Of a stretch of DNA of 64,000 bases, positions 47,143 to 59,413 are shown piece by piece. The translations under genes were made by a program, and so were the position numbers. The notes under the pieces are model-generated. The model searched no databases, had not been told where the DNA came from, and saw only the letters and a list, made by a program, of their open reading frames with translations. The first letter of the stretch is position 1, and every line of letters begins with the position of its first letter. The DNA comes from Chaenocephalus aceratus (Eukaryota > Chordata > Actinopteri > Perciformes > Channichthyidae): positions 105,438 to 169,437 of the forward strand of contig JAMFTG010000280.1 in the NCBI GenBank assembly GCA_023974075.1, written 5' to 3'.

Positions 47143-50100
47143 ACCTCTCTGAAGAACCAGCACCTTACCGTGGTAGAGAGGTTTGTGTGCCCTGATGAAC
47201 CTGGGGGCTGTGTTGTCTGGAACCTTGTGTTCCTGGTAGGGTCTCCCATGGCAAATTGGTCTCAGGCAAGGGGCCAGACTAAGATTGGTTCAAAAGACCT
47301 CATGAAAGACGACACAAGAAGTGAGGATACCCGGCCCGGAGGAAGCCCGGGGTCCCCTTCTGGAGCCAGGCCCAGAAGGAGGACTCGTCGGCGAGCGTCT
47401 GGTGGCCGGGCTTGCCACGGAGCCCGGCCGGGCCCAGCCCGAAAAGGCAACGTGGGCAACACCTCCGCTTCTCCGTCCCGCGGGCCCACCACCTACGGGA
47501 AACATCGATGGGGTCGGGTGCGCTGCCAGAAGGGTGGCAGTGAAAGCGGAGGGTCTCGACGGACCAGACCCGGGCGGCAGAAGCTGGCTTTGGGGACGTG
47601 GAACGTCACCTCTCTGGGGGGGAAGGAGCCGGAGCTTGTGCGGGAGGTGGAGCGGTACCAGTTGGATCTGGTTGGGCTCACCTCTACGCACAGCGTCGGC
47701 TCTGGAACCTTACTTCTGGATAGGGGTTGGACTCTATTCTTCTCCGGAGTTGCTCAAGGTGTGAGGCGCCGGGCGGGTGTGGGGATACTCACAAGTCCCC
47801 GGTTAGGTGCTTCGTTGTTGGAGTTTACCCCAGTGGACGAGAGGGTCGCCTCCCTACGCCTGCGGGTTATGGGGGGGAAAACTCTGACTGTTGTGTGTGC
47901 TTATGCACCCAACAGCAGTTCAGAGTATTCGGCCTTCTTGGAGACCCTGGAAAGAGTCCTGTATGGGGCTCCTGAAGGGGACTCCTTAGTCTTGCTGGGA
48001 GACTTCAACGCACATGTGGGCAATGATGGAGACACTTGGAGGGGCGTGATTGGGAGGAACGGCCCCCCTGATCTGAACCGGAGTGGTGGTTTGTTACTGG
48101 ACTTCTGTGCTAGTCATGGATTGGCCATAACAAACACCATGTTCGAACATAAGGATGCTCATAAGTGTACGTGGTACCAGAGCACCCTAGGCAGAAGGTC
48201 CATGATCGATTTCGTTATCGTATCATCGGACCTGAGGCCGTATGTTTTGGACACTCGGGTAAAGAGAGGGGCGGAGTTGTCAACTGATCACCATCTGGTG
48301 GTGAGTTGGGTCGAGTGGCGGGGGAAGCCTCTGGATAGACCTGGTAAGCCCAAACGTGTAGTTCGGGTGAACTGGGAACGTCTGGAGGAGGCCCAAGTTC
48401 AGGAGGCCTTCAACTCACACCTCCGGCGGAGCTTTTCGGGCATTCCTGTGGAGGTTGGGGACATTGAACCAGAGTGGTCGGTGTTCAAAGCCTCTATTGC
48501 CGAAGCCGCGGTGGGGAGCTGTGGTCTCAAGGTCCTAGGTGCCTCAAGGGGCGGTAACCCTCGAACCTCCTGGTGGACACCGGTGGTCAGGGAAGCCGTC
48601 CGACTGAAGAAGGAGGCCTTCAGGGATTTGTTATCCCGGGGGACTCCCGAGGCAGTTGCAAGGTACCGACAGGCCCGAAGGGCAGCAGCCTCATCCGTGG
48701 CCGAGGCAAAGCAGCGGGTGTGGGAGAAGTTTGGAGAAGACATGGAGAAGGACTTTCGGGCGGCACCAAAGTTGTTCTGGAAAACTGTCCGACACCTCAG
48801 GAGGGGGAAGCAGGGAACCATCCAAGCTGTGTACAGTAAGGATGGGACGTTGTTGACCTCAACTGATGGAGTGTTGGGGCGTTGGAAGGAACACTTTGAG
48901 GAACTCCTGAACCCGACAACTCCGCCCTCTATGTTAGAGGCAGAGCTGGAGTATGACGGGGGATCAACACCAATCTCCCGGTGGGAGGTCACTGAGGTCG
49001 TTAAACAACTCCACAGTGGCAAAGCCCCGGGGGTGGATGAGATCCGCCCGGAAATGCTGAAGGCTCTGGGTGTTGAGGGACTGTCATGGTTGACACGTCT
49101 CATCAACGTTGCGTGGAAGTCGGAAACAGTACCGAAGGAGTGGCAGACCGGGGTGGTGGTCCCCCTGTTCAAAAAGGGGGATCAGAGGGTGTGTGCCAAT
49201 TACAGAGGCATCACACTACTCAGCCTCCCCGGGAAAGTTTACTCCAAGGTACTTGAAAGGAGGGTCAGGCCGATTGTCGAACCTCAGATTGAGGAGGAAC
49301 AATGCGGATTCCGTCCTGGTCGTGGAACGACGGATCAGCTTTTTACTCTCGCAAGGATCCTGGAGGGGGCCTGGGAGTACGCTTATCCGGTCTACATGTG
49401 TTTTGTAGACTTGGAGAAGGCGTATGACCGGGTTCCCAGGGAGTTACTGTGGGAGGTGCTGCGGGAGTATGGGGTGAGGGGGTCTCTACTCAGGGCCATC
49501 CAATCTCTGTACTCCCAAAGCGAGAGCTGTGTCCGGGTCCTCGGCAGTAAGTCGGACCCATTTCCGGTGAGGGTTGGCCTCCGCCAGGGCTGCGCTTTGT
49601 CACCAATCCTGTTTGTAATATACATGGATCGGATTTCGAGGCGTAGTCGTGGGGGGGGGGGTCTGCAGTTCGGTGGACTAAGGATTGCACCACTGCTTTT
49701 TGCAGATGATGTGGTTCTGATGGCTTCATCGGTCTGCGACCTTCAGCACTCACTGGATCGGTTCGCAACCGAGTGTGAAGCGGCTGGGATGAGGATCAGC
49801 ACCTCCAAATCTGAGGCCATGGTTCTCAGCAGGAAACCGATGGACTGTCCACTCCAAGTAGGGAATGAGTCCTTACCCCAAGTGAAGGAGTTCAAGTATC
49901 TCGGGGTCTTGTTCTCGAGTGAGGGAACAATGGAGCGTGAGATGGGCCGGAGAATCGGAGCAGCAGGAGCGGTACTGCAGTCGCTTTACCGCACCGTTGT
50001 GACGAAAAGGGAGCTGAGCCAGAAGGCAAAGCTCTCTGTCTACCGGGCCATTTTCGTTCCTACCCTCACCTATGGTCATGAAGGATGGGTCATGACCGAA

Positions 50101-50513
50101 AGAACGAGATCGCGGATACAAGCGGCCGAGATGGGTTTCCTCCGCCGGGTGGCTGGTGTCTCCCTTAGAGATAAGGTGAGAAGTTCGGTCATCAGGGAGG
50201 GACTCGGAGTTGAGCCGCTCCTCCTTCGCGTCGAAAGAAGCCAGTTGAGGTGGTTCGGGCACCTAGTTAGGATGCCACCTGGGCGCCTCCCTAGGGAGGT
50301 GTTCCAGGCACGTCCAGCTGGGAAGAGACCAAGGGGTAGACCTAGGACCAGGTGGAGGGATTATATCTCTTCGCTGGCCTGGGAGCGCCTTGGGATCCCC
50401 CAGTCAGAGCTGGTTGATGTGGCCAGGGAAAAGAAAGTTTGGGGCTCTCTGCTGGAACTGCTACCCCCGCGACCCGACCACGGATAAGCGGGAGAAGATG
50501 GATGGATGGATGG
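47143..50513 (+). mobile_element. Full-length non-LTR retrotransposon (APE-type LINE), apparently intact
   Basis: A perfect 12-bp TSD ACATTGAAATGT lies at 47131-47142 and 50514-50525. The element ends in an ATGG tandem tail (GATGGATGGATGGATGG). It holds one long ORF without stops. TSD identity, open ORF and a near-identical truncated copy at 40336-40875 point to recent activity. The clade could be RTEX, I/Nimb or Rex-like; motifs alone do not settle it. It sits in an intron-like part of the long-TIR element. Confidence 0.93.
47248..50487 (+). CDS. LINE endonuclease / reverse transcriptase polyprotein, 1079 aa
   Basis: I chose ATG 47248 (CCCATGG); the frame is open further upstream from non-ATG codons. 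Residues ~1-110 are basic and Arg/Gly/Pro-rich, likely nucleic-acid binding. EN at ~112-345: [42 protein letters not shown] and [13 protein letters not shown] at ~575-850: [56 protein letters not shown] and [11 protein letters not shown] (catalytic FADD at about residue 817). The C-terminus has [13 protein letters not shown] and [17 protein letters not shown]. The product would nick target DNA and copy its own RNA. The usual Q-E-T-H of APE endonucleases is replaced by LTSTHS, apparently a family trait. No stop or frameshift is present. Confidence 0.93.
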   Translation: MANWSQARGQTKIGSKDLMKDDTRSEDTRPGGSPGSPSGARPRRRTRRRASGGRACHGARPGPARKGNVGNTSASPSRGPTTYGKHRWGRVRCQKGGSESGGSRRTRPGRQKLALGTWNVTSLGGKEPELVREVERYQLDLVGLTSTHSVGSGTLLLDRGWTLFFSGVAQGVRRRAGVGILTSPRLGASLLEFTPVDERVASLRLRVMGGKTLTVVCAYAPNSSSEYSAFLETLERVLYGAPEGDSLVLLGDFNAHVGNDGDTWRGVIGRNGPPDLNRSGGLLLDFCASHGLAITNTMFEHKDAHKCTWYQSTLGRRSMIDFVIVSSDLRPYVLDTRVKRGAELSTDHHLVVSWVEWRGKPLDRPGKPKRVVRVNWERLEEAQVQEAFNSHLRRSFSGIPVEVGDIEPEWSVFKASIAEAAVGSCGLKVLGASRGGNPRTSWWTPVVREAVRLKKEAFRDLLSRGTPEAVARYRQARRAAASSVAEAKQRVWEKFGEDMEKDFRAAPKLFWKTVRHLRRGKQGTIQAVYSKDGTLLTSTDGVLGRWKEHFEELLNPTTPPSMLEAELEYDGGSTPISRWEVTEVVKQLHSGKAPGVDEIRPEMLKALGVEGLSWLTRLINVAWKSETVPKEWQTGVVVPLFKKGDQRVCANYRGITLLSLPGKVYSKVLERRVRPIVEPQIEEEQCGFRPGRGTTDQLFTLARILEGAWEYAYPVYMCFVDLEKAYDRVPRELLWEVLREYGVRGSLLRAIQSLYSQSESCVRVLGSKSDPFPVRVGLRQGCALSPILFVIYMDRISRRSRGGGGLQFGGLRIAPLLFADDVVLMASSVCDLQHSLDRFATECEAAGMRISTSKSEAMVLSRKPMDCPLQVGNESLPQVKEFKYLGVLFSSEGTMEREMGRRIGAAGAVLQSLYRTVVTKRELSQKAKLSVYRAIFVPTLTYGHEGWVMTERTRSRIQAAEMGFLRRVAGVSLRDKVRSSVIREGLGVEPLLLRVERSQLRWFGHLVRMPPGRLPREVFQARPAGKRPRGRPRTRWRDYISSLAWERLGIPQSELVDVAREKKVWGSLLELLPPRPDHG

Positions 50514-52977
50514 ACATTGAAATGTGAAAGTTGAACAAAAAAGTGATGTTGCTTGGTAAAATGTAAATGTAACCTTTTGCTAAGAAAGTACACTCCACAT
50601 CACTGATGTGCAGGTGGTCTAGTATTTAGTCTTGTTTAATAACATGTATATCAGTGTATTAGAGTCATTACTTTATACATTCTTTGTAAAGTATGAAAAA
50701 GGTATACCTTGGAATCCGTGCTGAAGTTCTCTGCTGTTAGGAGTCCAGATCTGTCTCTCCTCCTCTGGTCCAGCCTGTCTGGATCACCTTAAGGACACTT
50801 TGAACAAACAGATGTAAAGTTACATGCGTGGCTTACAGACTTTACATGCAAACAACTTTTTATCTTCTTTTAAAAACAGGTCATAATCTTATTGTTCTAC
50901 TTAAGAAATTGCTGGATATCACAGTCAGTATCAGTACTGTATCAGTTTGATTGAGTATTATTGTGTAGGTCCTTTTTATTTTACTGTTACTTTGGATGAG
51001 TTAAGTCAGTCAAATTAATTTGTTTTCAAATGCTTTATTCATATGTATCACTCACGTAAGACACAAACCTATTTAACAAATGCAATGCAATGGATAAGCT
51101 TCATTTCGACTAAAGTCACAGATAACGTCATACTGTATCTAATATTTAAACAAATCATTTCCTTGTCACTAAAGCATTGACTACGCTATTCATCGTCCTT
51201 AAGTTACATGTTCTGTTCTACAGCCACGATAAGGCTGTTTCTCAAGTGTGAGGATAATACAATTAAAAGAGGCATTGGTAATAATATTAAAAACAACAAT
51301 GTTTGGGTCGTTCGTCGGATAGACGGTTAGCTGCAATAAATAACTCCAGTTCAACAAACCATATTACAATATCTAAGGGAGCGTTATTATCTTGAAATGT
51401 GACGTTCATATTTTAAAGATACACACATTTTATTGTGAGGTTGATTTACAATACACTAAGCCTCTCTTCAACAATACGTTGACGTTAGCTAGTCTATTTT
51501 ATGCTATAGTAGAGCATAGCGAATTTAAATGAACCTTAACAATGCATACAGTAACCTAACTAGCAAACTAACTATCTAACGTACAAGGATGACCTTATTT
51601 TAGCAACCTCGCACAGAAGCCTTTTGGTATACAGTAGCATCCCACTTAATGTTTTACACTCTTGGATGCTACGCATAGCATCGTTAGCACAGATGGAGCT
51701 ACGATTGCTCAAATGCTAACCCAACTCTAAACATTCATTAACGTTAGCTTAATAAAAACACCAGTAACATAACATAAAGTACGCAGGGTTGACTTACCGA
51801 AGAAACTGCATTCATGGACGGTCTGTTTTAACCGCAGATAAATCCTATATTTGCATGACGAATAGTCCACCAGGAACCAACACAACAAACCGGGCCGAGT
51901 TCAAGTAGTGTTCTCCTCAAGAGCTGAGCCGCTGTAGCATCACGGAGCTAGCAGAGAGGAGCTAGGAGCAGCCGCCCCGTTGTCATGAAGGGGGAATCTA
52001 ACTACAGAATATGTTTTTGTGGATCCAGGCTAGAAACATGTTCCTTTTCTGATGTTAAGTTGGACATTTTAACATAGGGTCTACGGGAATTGCTCCCATC
52101 TGCATCCATCGCCTACAGTTTGCAGCATTGGGCTTCACCGCACTGTCCCGGGGTTTGCCGCTTGGCTCTGATAGGCCAGAAGTCGGTTTGATTGCATTCG
52201 GACTCGATTGCTTATCCTGTCTGAGTAGCCCGGATGATGCTTCATCGCAATTTTTGACGTCGAATTTTATACACCGAATTTGTTGACGTAGAATTTTTTT
52301 CACTTGAATTTTTGGGATCTGAATTTGAACATTTTTATTTCACATAGGTACATTCGGAGCAAAAAAAATTCAGATACATGATTTTCAAAGTAATTATTTT
52401 CAATGCTATAAATTCGGTGTCTGATAAAATTCAAATACTTCTGTCTCTTGTTTGCTTCCATAGAAAATACTTCCGGTTAGCTTTCGCCTGTGGTTCAAGT
52501 TTATTTTGAAAAGCTATTCCGGAAGGGATCTCCGAAATACCAACAGTAGCTTGACTTCAGGTTTTACGGAAAACACGATTACAGCCGTTAAAATGTATTA
52601 AATAAAAAGTCATGAAAGAGATAAGGAGGAGAAAAGGCGCGTGGAAGTAAGCAATGAATGTAAATGTTGAAATCAGAAATGGCTTCCACACGCTGTTTAT
52701 ATAGAGGTGTAGGAGGGGCTTATTTCCCATGTAACTTTCGTAGTTCTCAGAGATGACACAGATGAAGGTGGGCCAGCCCTGGGCACCCCCCAGTTCTGGG
52801 GGGCGATGTCTCAAGAGGTGGGTGCAATCGGGGCGTTACCCACTCTGGGCCGTCCTCTCCAGGCTCCTGAGAGGGACAGGCTGAGACAGGGGCTGTGTCT
52901 CAGGTCGACTATTTTCATTTCCTCTGTATCACCGGAAGTTGATTTGTCTGCGCCATCTTGAGTAGCGTCTATTAGAG

Positions 52978-54073
<1,096 letters not shown>

Positions 54074-54085
54074 TATTAGAGTATT

Positions 54086-54850
54086 TGTTATTCGCGTGTC
54101 CAGGAGAGAAGCTTAGGATAAATGAGACCAATGGAGTCTCTCGCATAAGGTTCAAATGGGTACTTTAATTAAAATGGCGTGGTAATGTTACAAGCAGAAT
54201 ATGGTTCAGAGAGAAAACAGCTGTGTTCTCGGGAGCCGAAGAGAGAGACCCCAAACACGCACATCAGCTCCTTAAGTATCCTCCGATGGCCCCTCCTCGT
54301 GTGCCGGTTGGCGCTGCTGGGGGTCCGCCCTCCACATTTCTTCAATGTCCGTTGTTGCGCATAACAGAGGACTCAGCCATTGTACATTCGATACATAACT
54401 AAACACGCCTTTTCTCCTCATATTCTCTTTCATGACTTTTCATTTTAACGGCTGTAATTCATTACTTTAATAATACTGGAAATACTTCACGGCAGTAGTC
54501 CTGGATGTTGTCATATGCTACCCACGTCTGTAAACAAAACGTATTAAAATAAACTGTACCTTCATTTAATATTCAGCAATAATAATATCTCGACGTCTAT
54601 AGATGTAGTGTTAAAATCAGTAGGTTTCGGAGTGCAACACTCCGTGTCATTTCACTTCTATATTCACCTCTGTAGGGAAAGTAATATTAGCCACATGCTA
54701 AATGCTAACCGGAGATGAAGGATTTTCAGAATAAAAGCTTGGCATTAAGATTGTGCGAGAACTTCTGGTTTTTCAGAATAAAACAGCATTTAAGCTGACG
54801 GTATGTTTAAACTAAATCATGCCATAAGATATTGATTTTAATTGCTAACA
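54086..54850 (-). repeat. 3' LTR of the ERV remnant
   Basis: In minus sense it starts TGTTAGCAATTAAAATCAAT and ends ACACGCGAATAACA (TGTTA/TAACA ends), 765 bp. It directly follows a polypurine tract. It contains TTTTATTCTGAAAA blocks, an ATTAAAG poly(A)-like signal near 54165 and GAGACTCCATTGGTCTC. It shares U3 sequence with the solo LTR 5819-6412. Confidence 0.8.
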
Positions 54851-54861
54851 GTTCCTCCTTA
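54851..54861 (-). promoter_or_regulatory. Polypurine tract of the ERV
   Basis: Minus-sense TAAGGAGGAAC lies immediately before the LTR's TGTTAGC, the expected place for the plus-strand primer. It supports the minus orientation of the provirus. Confidence 0.65.
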
Positions 54862-55812
54862 CACACCTAAGGTGTGTAAATAATACTGAAATCAATGAGT
54901 TCTTCATCTGAACTTTGCATAGTACATAACTCATATCAAAAACATACAATCAAAATGGAATGGTTCAATAGCCTCAACTTTACAAAAATACAAAAAATAC
55001 TTCTGTTCAAACATAACAGTTTTCCCTTGTGCATAACTTCTAGTGTTAACATTCAATATCATTCTTCAAAATAGCAGCAATGGCTCGGTATCAGAACATT
55101 TCTTTCTCCCTCCTTTCACAGAAACCTTTCCCATACCACGCTCAGTGTTAAGGCACTTGTTTTACAAAGTGAAAAGAAACATACCATTTGAGAATCGCAA
55201 CAATTATAACAGTCAATCAATCAATGTTTATTTATATAGCCCAATATCACAAATGTTACATTTGTCTCAGTGGTCTTCACAGTGTGTACAGAATATCAGT
55301 ATGACAATACGACACCCTCTGTCCTTAGACCCTCACATCGTACAAGGAAAAACTTCCAAGACGTCTTAACCCAGTTTAAAGGGAAAAATGGGAGAAACCT
55401 CAGGGAGAGCAACAGAGGAGGGATCCCTCTCCCAGGACGGACAGACGTGCAATAGATGCCGTGTGTAAATTGAAAAGATAATACATTTGCAACATAGGTA
55501 GTCCAGATGTTTGGAAATGCATGTGTGTATAATAGGAAGATGAATCCACGAGGATATCCATCCAGGACCTATGATCCAGGACCACAGCCACGACTCGCGA
55601 TCCAGGGCTCGCGATCCAGGACACAGGACCGCAGGATCATCCATGACTCCGGATCCCAGCGTATATAGACACCAAAAAGAAGGACATTTGGGGAAGCTGG
55701 GTTAATCGGAACATGAGAGTACACGGGTATAGACAGAAAGAAGGAAGAAGTAAGATGTCCCCCGACAAACTAAGCCTATATCAGCAAAACTAGGGGCTGA
55801 ATCTAATCAGCC

Positions 55813-57860
55813 CTAACTATAAGCTTTATCAAAAAGGAAGGTCTTAAGCGCACTCTTAAAAACGGATAGGGTGTCTGCCGCCCGAACACAAACTGGAAGC
55901 TGATTCCACAAATGTGGAGCTTGATAAGAAAAGGCTCTGGCTCCCATTGTACTTTTAGAGATTCTAGGAACAACCAACAACCCTGCATTCTTGGAACGCA
56001 ATGCCCTAGTAGGACAGTAGGGTATAATGAGTTATTTAAGGTAAGATGGCGCCTGCCCATTAAGGGCTTTGTAGGCGAGAAGAAGAATTTTAAATTATAT
56101 CCTGTGTTCTATAGGGAGCCAGTGTAAGGCAGCCAGAACAGGAGTAATGTGGTCCCTTTTCCTAACTCTGGTTAGTACACGAGCCGCAGCATTTTGAATC
56201 AGCTGAAGCGACTTGATTGACTTCTTGGTACTCCCTGATAATAAAGAGTTACAATAATCCAGCCTAGAAGTAACAAATGCATGGACTAGTTTCTCTGCAT
56301 CGTTTTGAGGCAAGATATGCCTGATTTTTGCAATGTTACGTAGATGGAAGTAGGCGGTCCTTGAAATTGATTTTATGTGGGCGTTAAAGGATAAATCCTG
56401 ATCAAATATAACACCAAGATTCCTTACAGTCTCACTGGAGGCCAAATTAATGCCATCCATAGTTAGTATATCTTTAGATAATTTGTTTCGTAGATTCTTC
56501 GGGCCAAGTACAATAACTTCAGTTTTGGTCGTGTTTAACATAAAAAAGTTTAAGGTCATCCACGTTTTTAAGTCCTTAAGGCAGTCTTGAATTTTATTTA
56601 GATGATTAATTTCATCAGGCTTGATTGATAAATATAGTTGAGTATCATCCGCATAACAATGAAAGTTTACAGAATGATTCCTTATAATATTGCCTAACGG
56701 AAGCATATATAATGTGAACAAAATAGGTCCGAGCACTGAGCCCTGTGGCACTCCATGGCTAACTTTGGTTTGCGTGGAAGATTCATCGTTAACACGTACA
56801 AACTGAGAGCGTTCAGATAGATAGGACCTAAACCAGCCTAAAGCAGTTCCCTGTATGCCAACTAAGTGCTCTAGTCTTTGCAATAGGATATCATGTTCGA
56901 TAGTATCAAATGCAGCACTGAGATCGAGCAAAACAAGAATAGAGACAAGTCCCTTGTCTGAGGCTATTAGAATATCATTTGTGACTTTAACCAGAGCTGT
57001 CTCTGTGCTATGATGTGTTCTAAAGCCAGACTGAAAATCTTCAAATAAATCATTGTTTTTTAAGTAATCACACAACTGTTTTGCGACCGCTTTCTCAAGA
57101 ATTTTTTGAGAGGAATGGAAGATTAGAAATAGGTCTATAGTTGGCTAAAACCTCTGGATCGAGGTTGTGCTTTTTAAGAAGCGGTTTTATCACTGCTACT
57201 TTGAATGATTGTGGAACATATTATGAATATCTCTTTATTATCAGGCTATGTTAATAAAGAGATATTCATAATATTTAATAAAGAAGTGCTAATTAATGGA
57301 AAAACTTCCTTCAACAGCTTAGTTGGAATTGGGTCTAACATGCACGTTGATGGTTTAGAAGAGAGAATCATTGAATGTAATTGTTCAAGGTTTATGGCTG
57401 AAAAGCATTCTAGTTTACTATCTAGTGTAATATTAGAACTTACGATTCCGGGAGCTGTTGATAACACTATACTGGTCGAAGGCAAGAGGTCATTAATTTT
57501 GTTTCTAAGAGTAACAATTTTATCGTTAAAAAAGCACATAAAATCATTGCTACTGAGTGCTATGGGAATAGAAGGCTCAATCGAGCTGTGGCTCTCTGTC
57601 AGCCTGGCTACAGTGCTGAAAAGAAATCTTGCATTATTCTTATTCTCATCTATTAATGAAGAGTAGTAGGCTGCTCTCGCTTTACGCAGTGCTTTCTTAT
57701 ATTCATTGAGAGTAATATGCCAAATTAAACGAGATTCTTCAAGTTTAGTGGAACGCCATATCCTTTCAAGTTGTCTAGACTTTTGCTTTATTTTGCGGGT
57801 TTCGGCATTATGCCATGGAGCTAATCTATGTTGTTTTATTTTCTTCTTTTTCAAAGGAGC
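55813..57860 (-). pseudogene. L2 reverse transcriptase region, broken
   Basis: Linker frame 57854-57246: TRKIKQKSRQLERIW, YKKALRKARAAYYSSLI, LDPIPTKLLKEVFPLISTSL. After an inverted micro-duplication at 57218-57274 and a garbled stretch the RT resumes at 57075: [60 protein letters not shown] and [13 protein letters not shown] (catalytic YADD). It ends HWLPIEHRI at 56095. The C-terminal segment (56001-55813, LWNQLPVCVRAADTLSVFKS) is in another frame. [13 protein letters not shown] and the C-terminus are typical of L2-type elements. Confidence 0.9.
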
Positions 57861-58051
57861 AACAGAGTCTAATTTTATTCGCAGCGCATCTATAGCACTA
57901 TCAACAACATGATCAATTTGGGGTGGTGTACATTTTGTATAAGTTTCCTCCCCTACATGCAGACATGCTATCGAGTTAAGTATTGGTGGAATCTCTTCCT
58001 TAAATGTGGCTATAGCACTAACAGATAGGTTTCTGCTGCAAAAGCTTTTGA

Positions 58052-58946
58052 CTAATGCTTGTAGTCTAGTAACAGTACTTCAAAAGTTACTAAGAAATGG
58101 TCGGATAAAGCAGGATTATGCGGTTCGACTAATAGTTGCTCAATTTCAATACCATAAGTCAGAACAAGGTCGAGAGTGTGATTATAACAGTGGGTTGGTT
58201 TATTTACACTCTGACAGAAACCAACAGAATCTAATATAGAGTTAAATGCAACAGTAAGGCTATTTTTATCATCGTCAACATGAATATTAAAGTCACCTAC
58301 GATAATTACTTTGTCTGTTTTAAGAACCAAAGTTGATAAAAACTCAGAGAATTCTGATAAGAATTCTGAATAAGGACCTGGTGCACGATACACTGTAACA
58401 AATAAGATTGGCTGCAAAGTTTTTCCAGGTCGGATGCGTAAGACTAAAAACGAGACTTTCAAAGGAGGTATAATTTAATTTTGGTTTAGTATTGATAAGT
58501 AAACTTGAGTCAAAGATTGCTGCAACTCCACCTCCTCGGCCCGTGCCTCGAGCAATATGAGTGTTGACATGGCTGGGTGGAGTGGCCTCATTTATGCTGA
58601 CATATTCTTCATGTCTCAACCAAGTTTCAGTGAGACAGCACATATCAATATTATAATCTGATATTAAATCATTTACCAATATTGCTTTAGATGCTAGAGA
58701 TCTTATGTTTAAGAGACCACATTTAATCTTCCTGTTTTGTTGCACTGTAGTAGTTGTTACATTTACTTTTATTAGGTTATTATGTATGACACCTCTATTA
58801 GGTTTTACCTTAAATTGTTCTTGGGCAGACACACACACCGCTAATATTGGGTATTTTATTGGGTTCGGGATTCCTATGGGTGACTGCCTAGGAGAGAGCG
58901 CAGAGAAGCGTGTAAGACTGCGACTCCGAATGACAGTGTAATACAT
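58052..58946 (-). pseudogene. L2 AP-endonuclease domain, frameshifted
   Basis: Frame 58946-58344 reads KCGLLNIRSLASKAILVNDL, MCCLTETWLRHEEY (catalytic Glu) and GRGGGVAAIF. A second frame (58462-58052) continues FVTVYRAPGPYSEFL, VIIVGDFNIHVDDD, FCQSVNKPTHCYNHTLDLVL and ALSDHFLVTFEV. All APE landmarks (N, E, GDFN, SDH) are present but in two frames. Confidence 0.88.
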
Positions 58947-59413
58947 AAAAGGAACTAACCAGTTTAGAATACTGCAAAGTAATAAAAAACACTAAACTTA
59001 CTATATTAGAATAGTATAAAATAATAAAGAATACAAATAAACTATCTTGGAATAGTGTAAAGTAAATTGAAATGGAAATAGCATTGTAGTTCGTTCACTT
59101 TTCACATGATTTCATCATTTAAAGTATCACATCAGCTGGACATTAATTGAACAATCTCATCTCTGAACATCCATATCATTTAACATCATTCAAACTAACT
59201 CATCATTTTCATCAATGTCTGTATACGGGGGTGGGTCATCCTGTTCTGCTAGCATTTGAAACTGTCCCCCCATTAGATATTGACCCCTAGCGTATTCCTG
59301 GTTGAGGGCCCCATTAATCATTCGGTTTGCTAAAGCGCGGATGCATGTTGAGCAACAACAACAGCACAGTGCCAATATCATGATCACACCTTTGCATTTC
59401 CAAACATTTGGAC

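Larger units (their letters stand above)
46600..51812 (-). pseudogene. Degenerate THAP-like gene inside the long-TIR element
   Basis: Candidate minus exons: 51794-51812 (ATG AAT GCA.. before GTAAGTC); 50710-50789, starting GDPDRLDQ after CCTTAAG and ending NFSTDSK before GTATAC; and about 46600-46778 after TTTCTGTTAG, reading GKDTSERQDCFTMFSFSEGP and ending at a stop near 46600. GDPDRLDQ...FSTDS are the ends of the THAP exon seen at 31998, with the middle lost. The LINE lies in the intron between the last two exons. Splice sites are plausible but unverified. Confidence 0.35.
44642..52462. mobile_element. Long-TIR DNA transposon, 7821 bp with nested LINE
   Basis: Inverted arms of about 310 bp (44642-44955 and 52140-52462) start TATGGAAGCAAACAAGAGAC and include TTAGACACCGAATTTATAGC-like, TATGTGAAATAAAAATG-like and CGACTTCTGGCCTATCAGAG sequence. 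They are flanked by a 6-bp duplication GAAAAT (44636-44641 and 52463-52468). Without the LINE (3371 bp plus TSD) the element is about 4.4 kb. No DDE transposase was found; only THAP-like small exons. A 6-bp TSD has been described for few superfamilies (for example IS3EU or Dada); I cannot choose. Confidence 0.75.
44636..52700 (+). repeat. ERV-family LTR interrupted by a long-TIR element
   Basis: GGTTTTATTGTGAAAAT up to 44641 and CTTCCGGTTAGCTTTCGCCT from about 52469 are the neighbouring blocks TTTTATTCTGAAAA and CTTCCGGTTAGC of the LTRs at 5819 and 54086. ATTACAGCCGTTAAAATG and GAGGAGAAAAGGCG (52574-52630) continue the match. The LTR is on the plus strand; its outer ends are not resolved. Confidence 0.5.
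55214..58950 (-). mobile_element. L2-clade LINE, nearly full length, decayed
   Basis: The 3' end at 55214 has an ATTG-type tail (CAATCAATCAATG on plus) and TTTATATAGCCC, typical of fish L2 elements. Endonuclease, linker, RT and C-terminal parts lie in order on the minus strand up to about 58950, with several frame breaks. It sits between the end of the env remnant and the ERV LTR, so it inserted into the provirus. A TSD was not resolved. 58951-59189 is AT-rich with no feature. Confidence 0.88.

Noticed and set aside
47262..49768. Antisense ORFs over the LINE (up to 257 codons)
   Set aside because: Shadows of the GC-rich sense ORF; no start context or motif.
54179..54364. Short ORF in the LTR region
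   Set aside because: It lies inside the ERV LTR, antisense to it, with no support.
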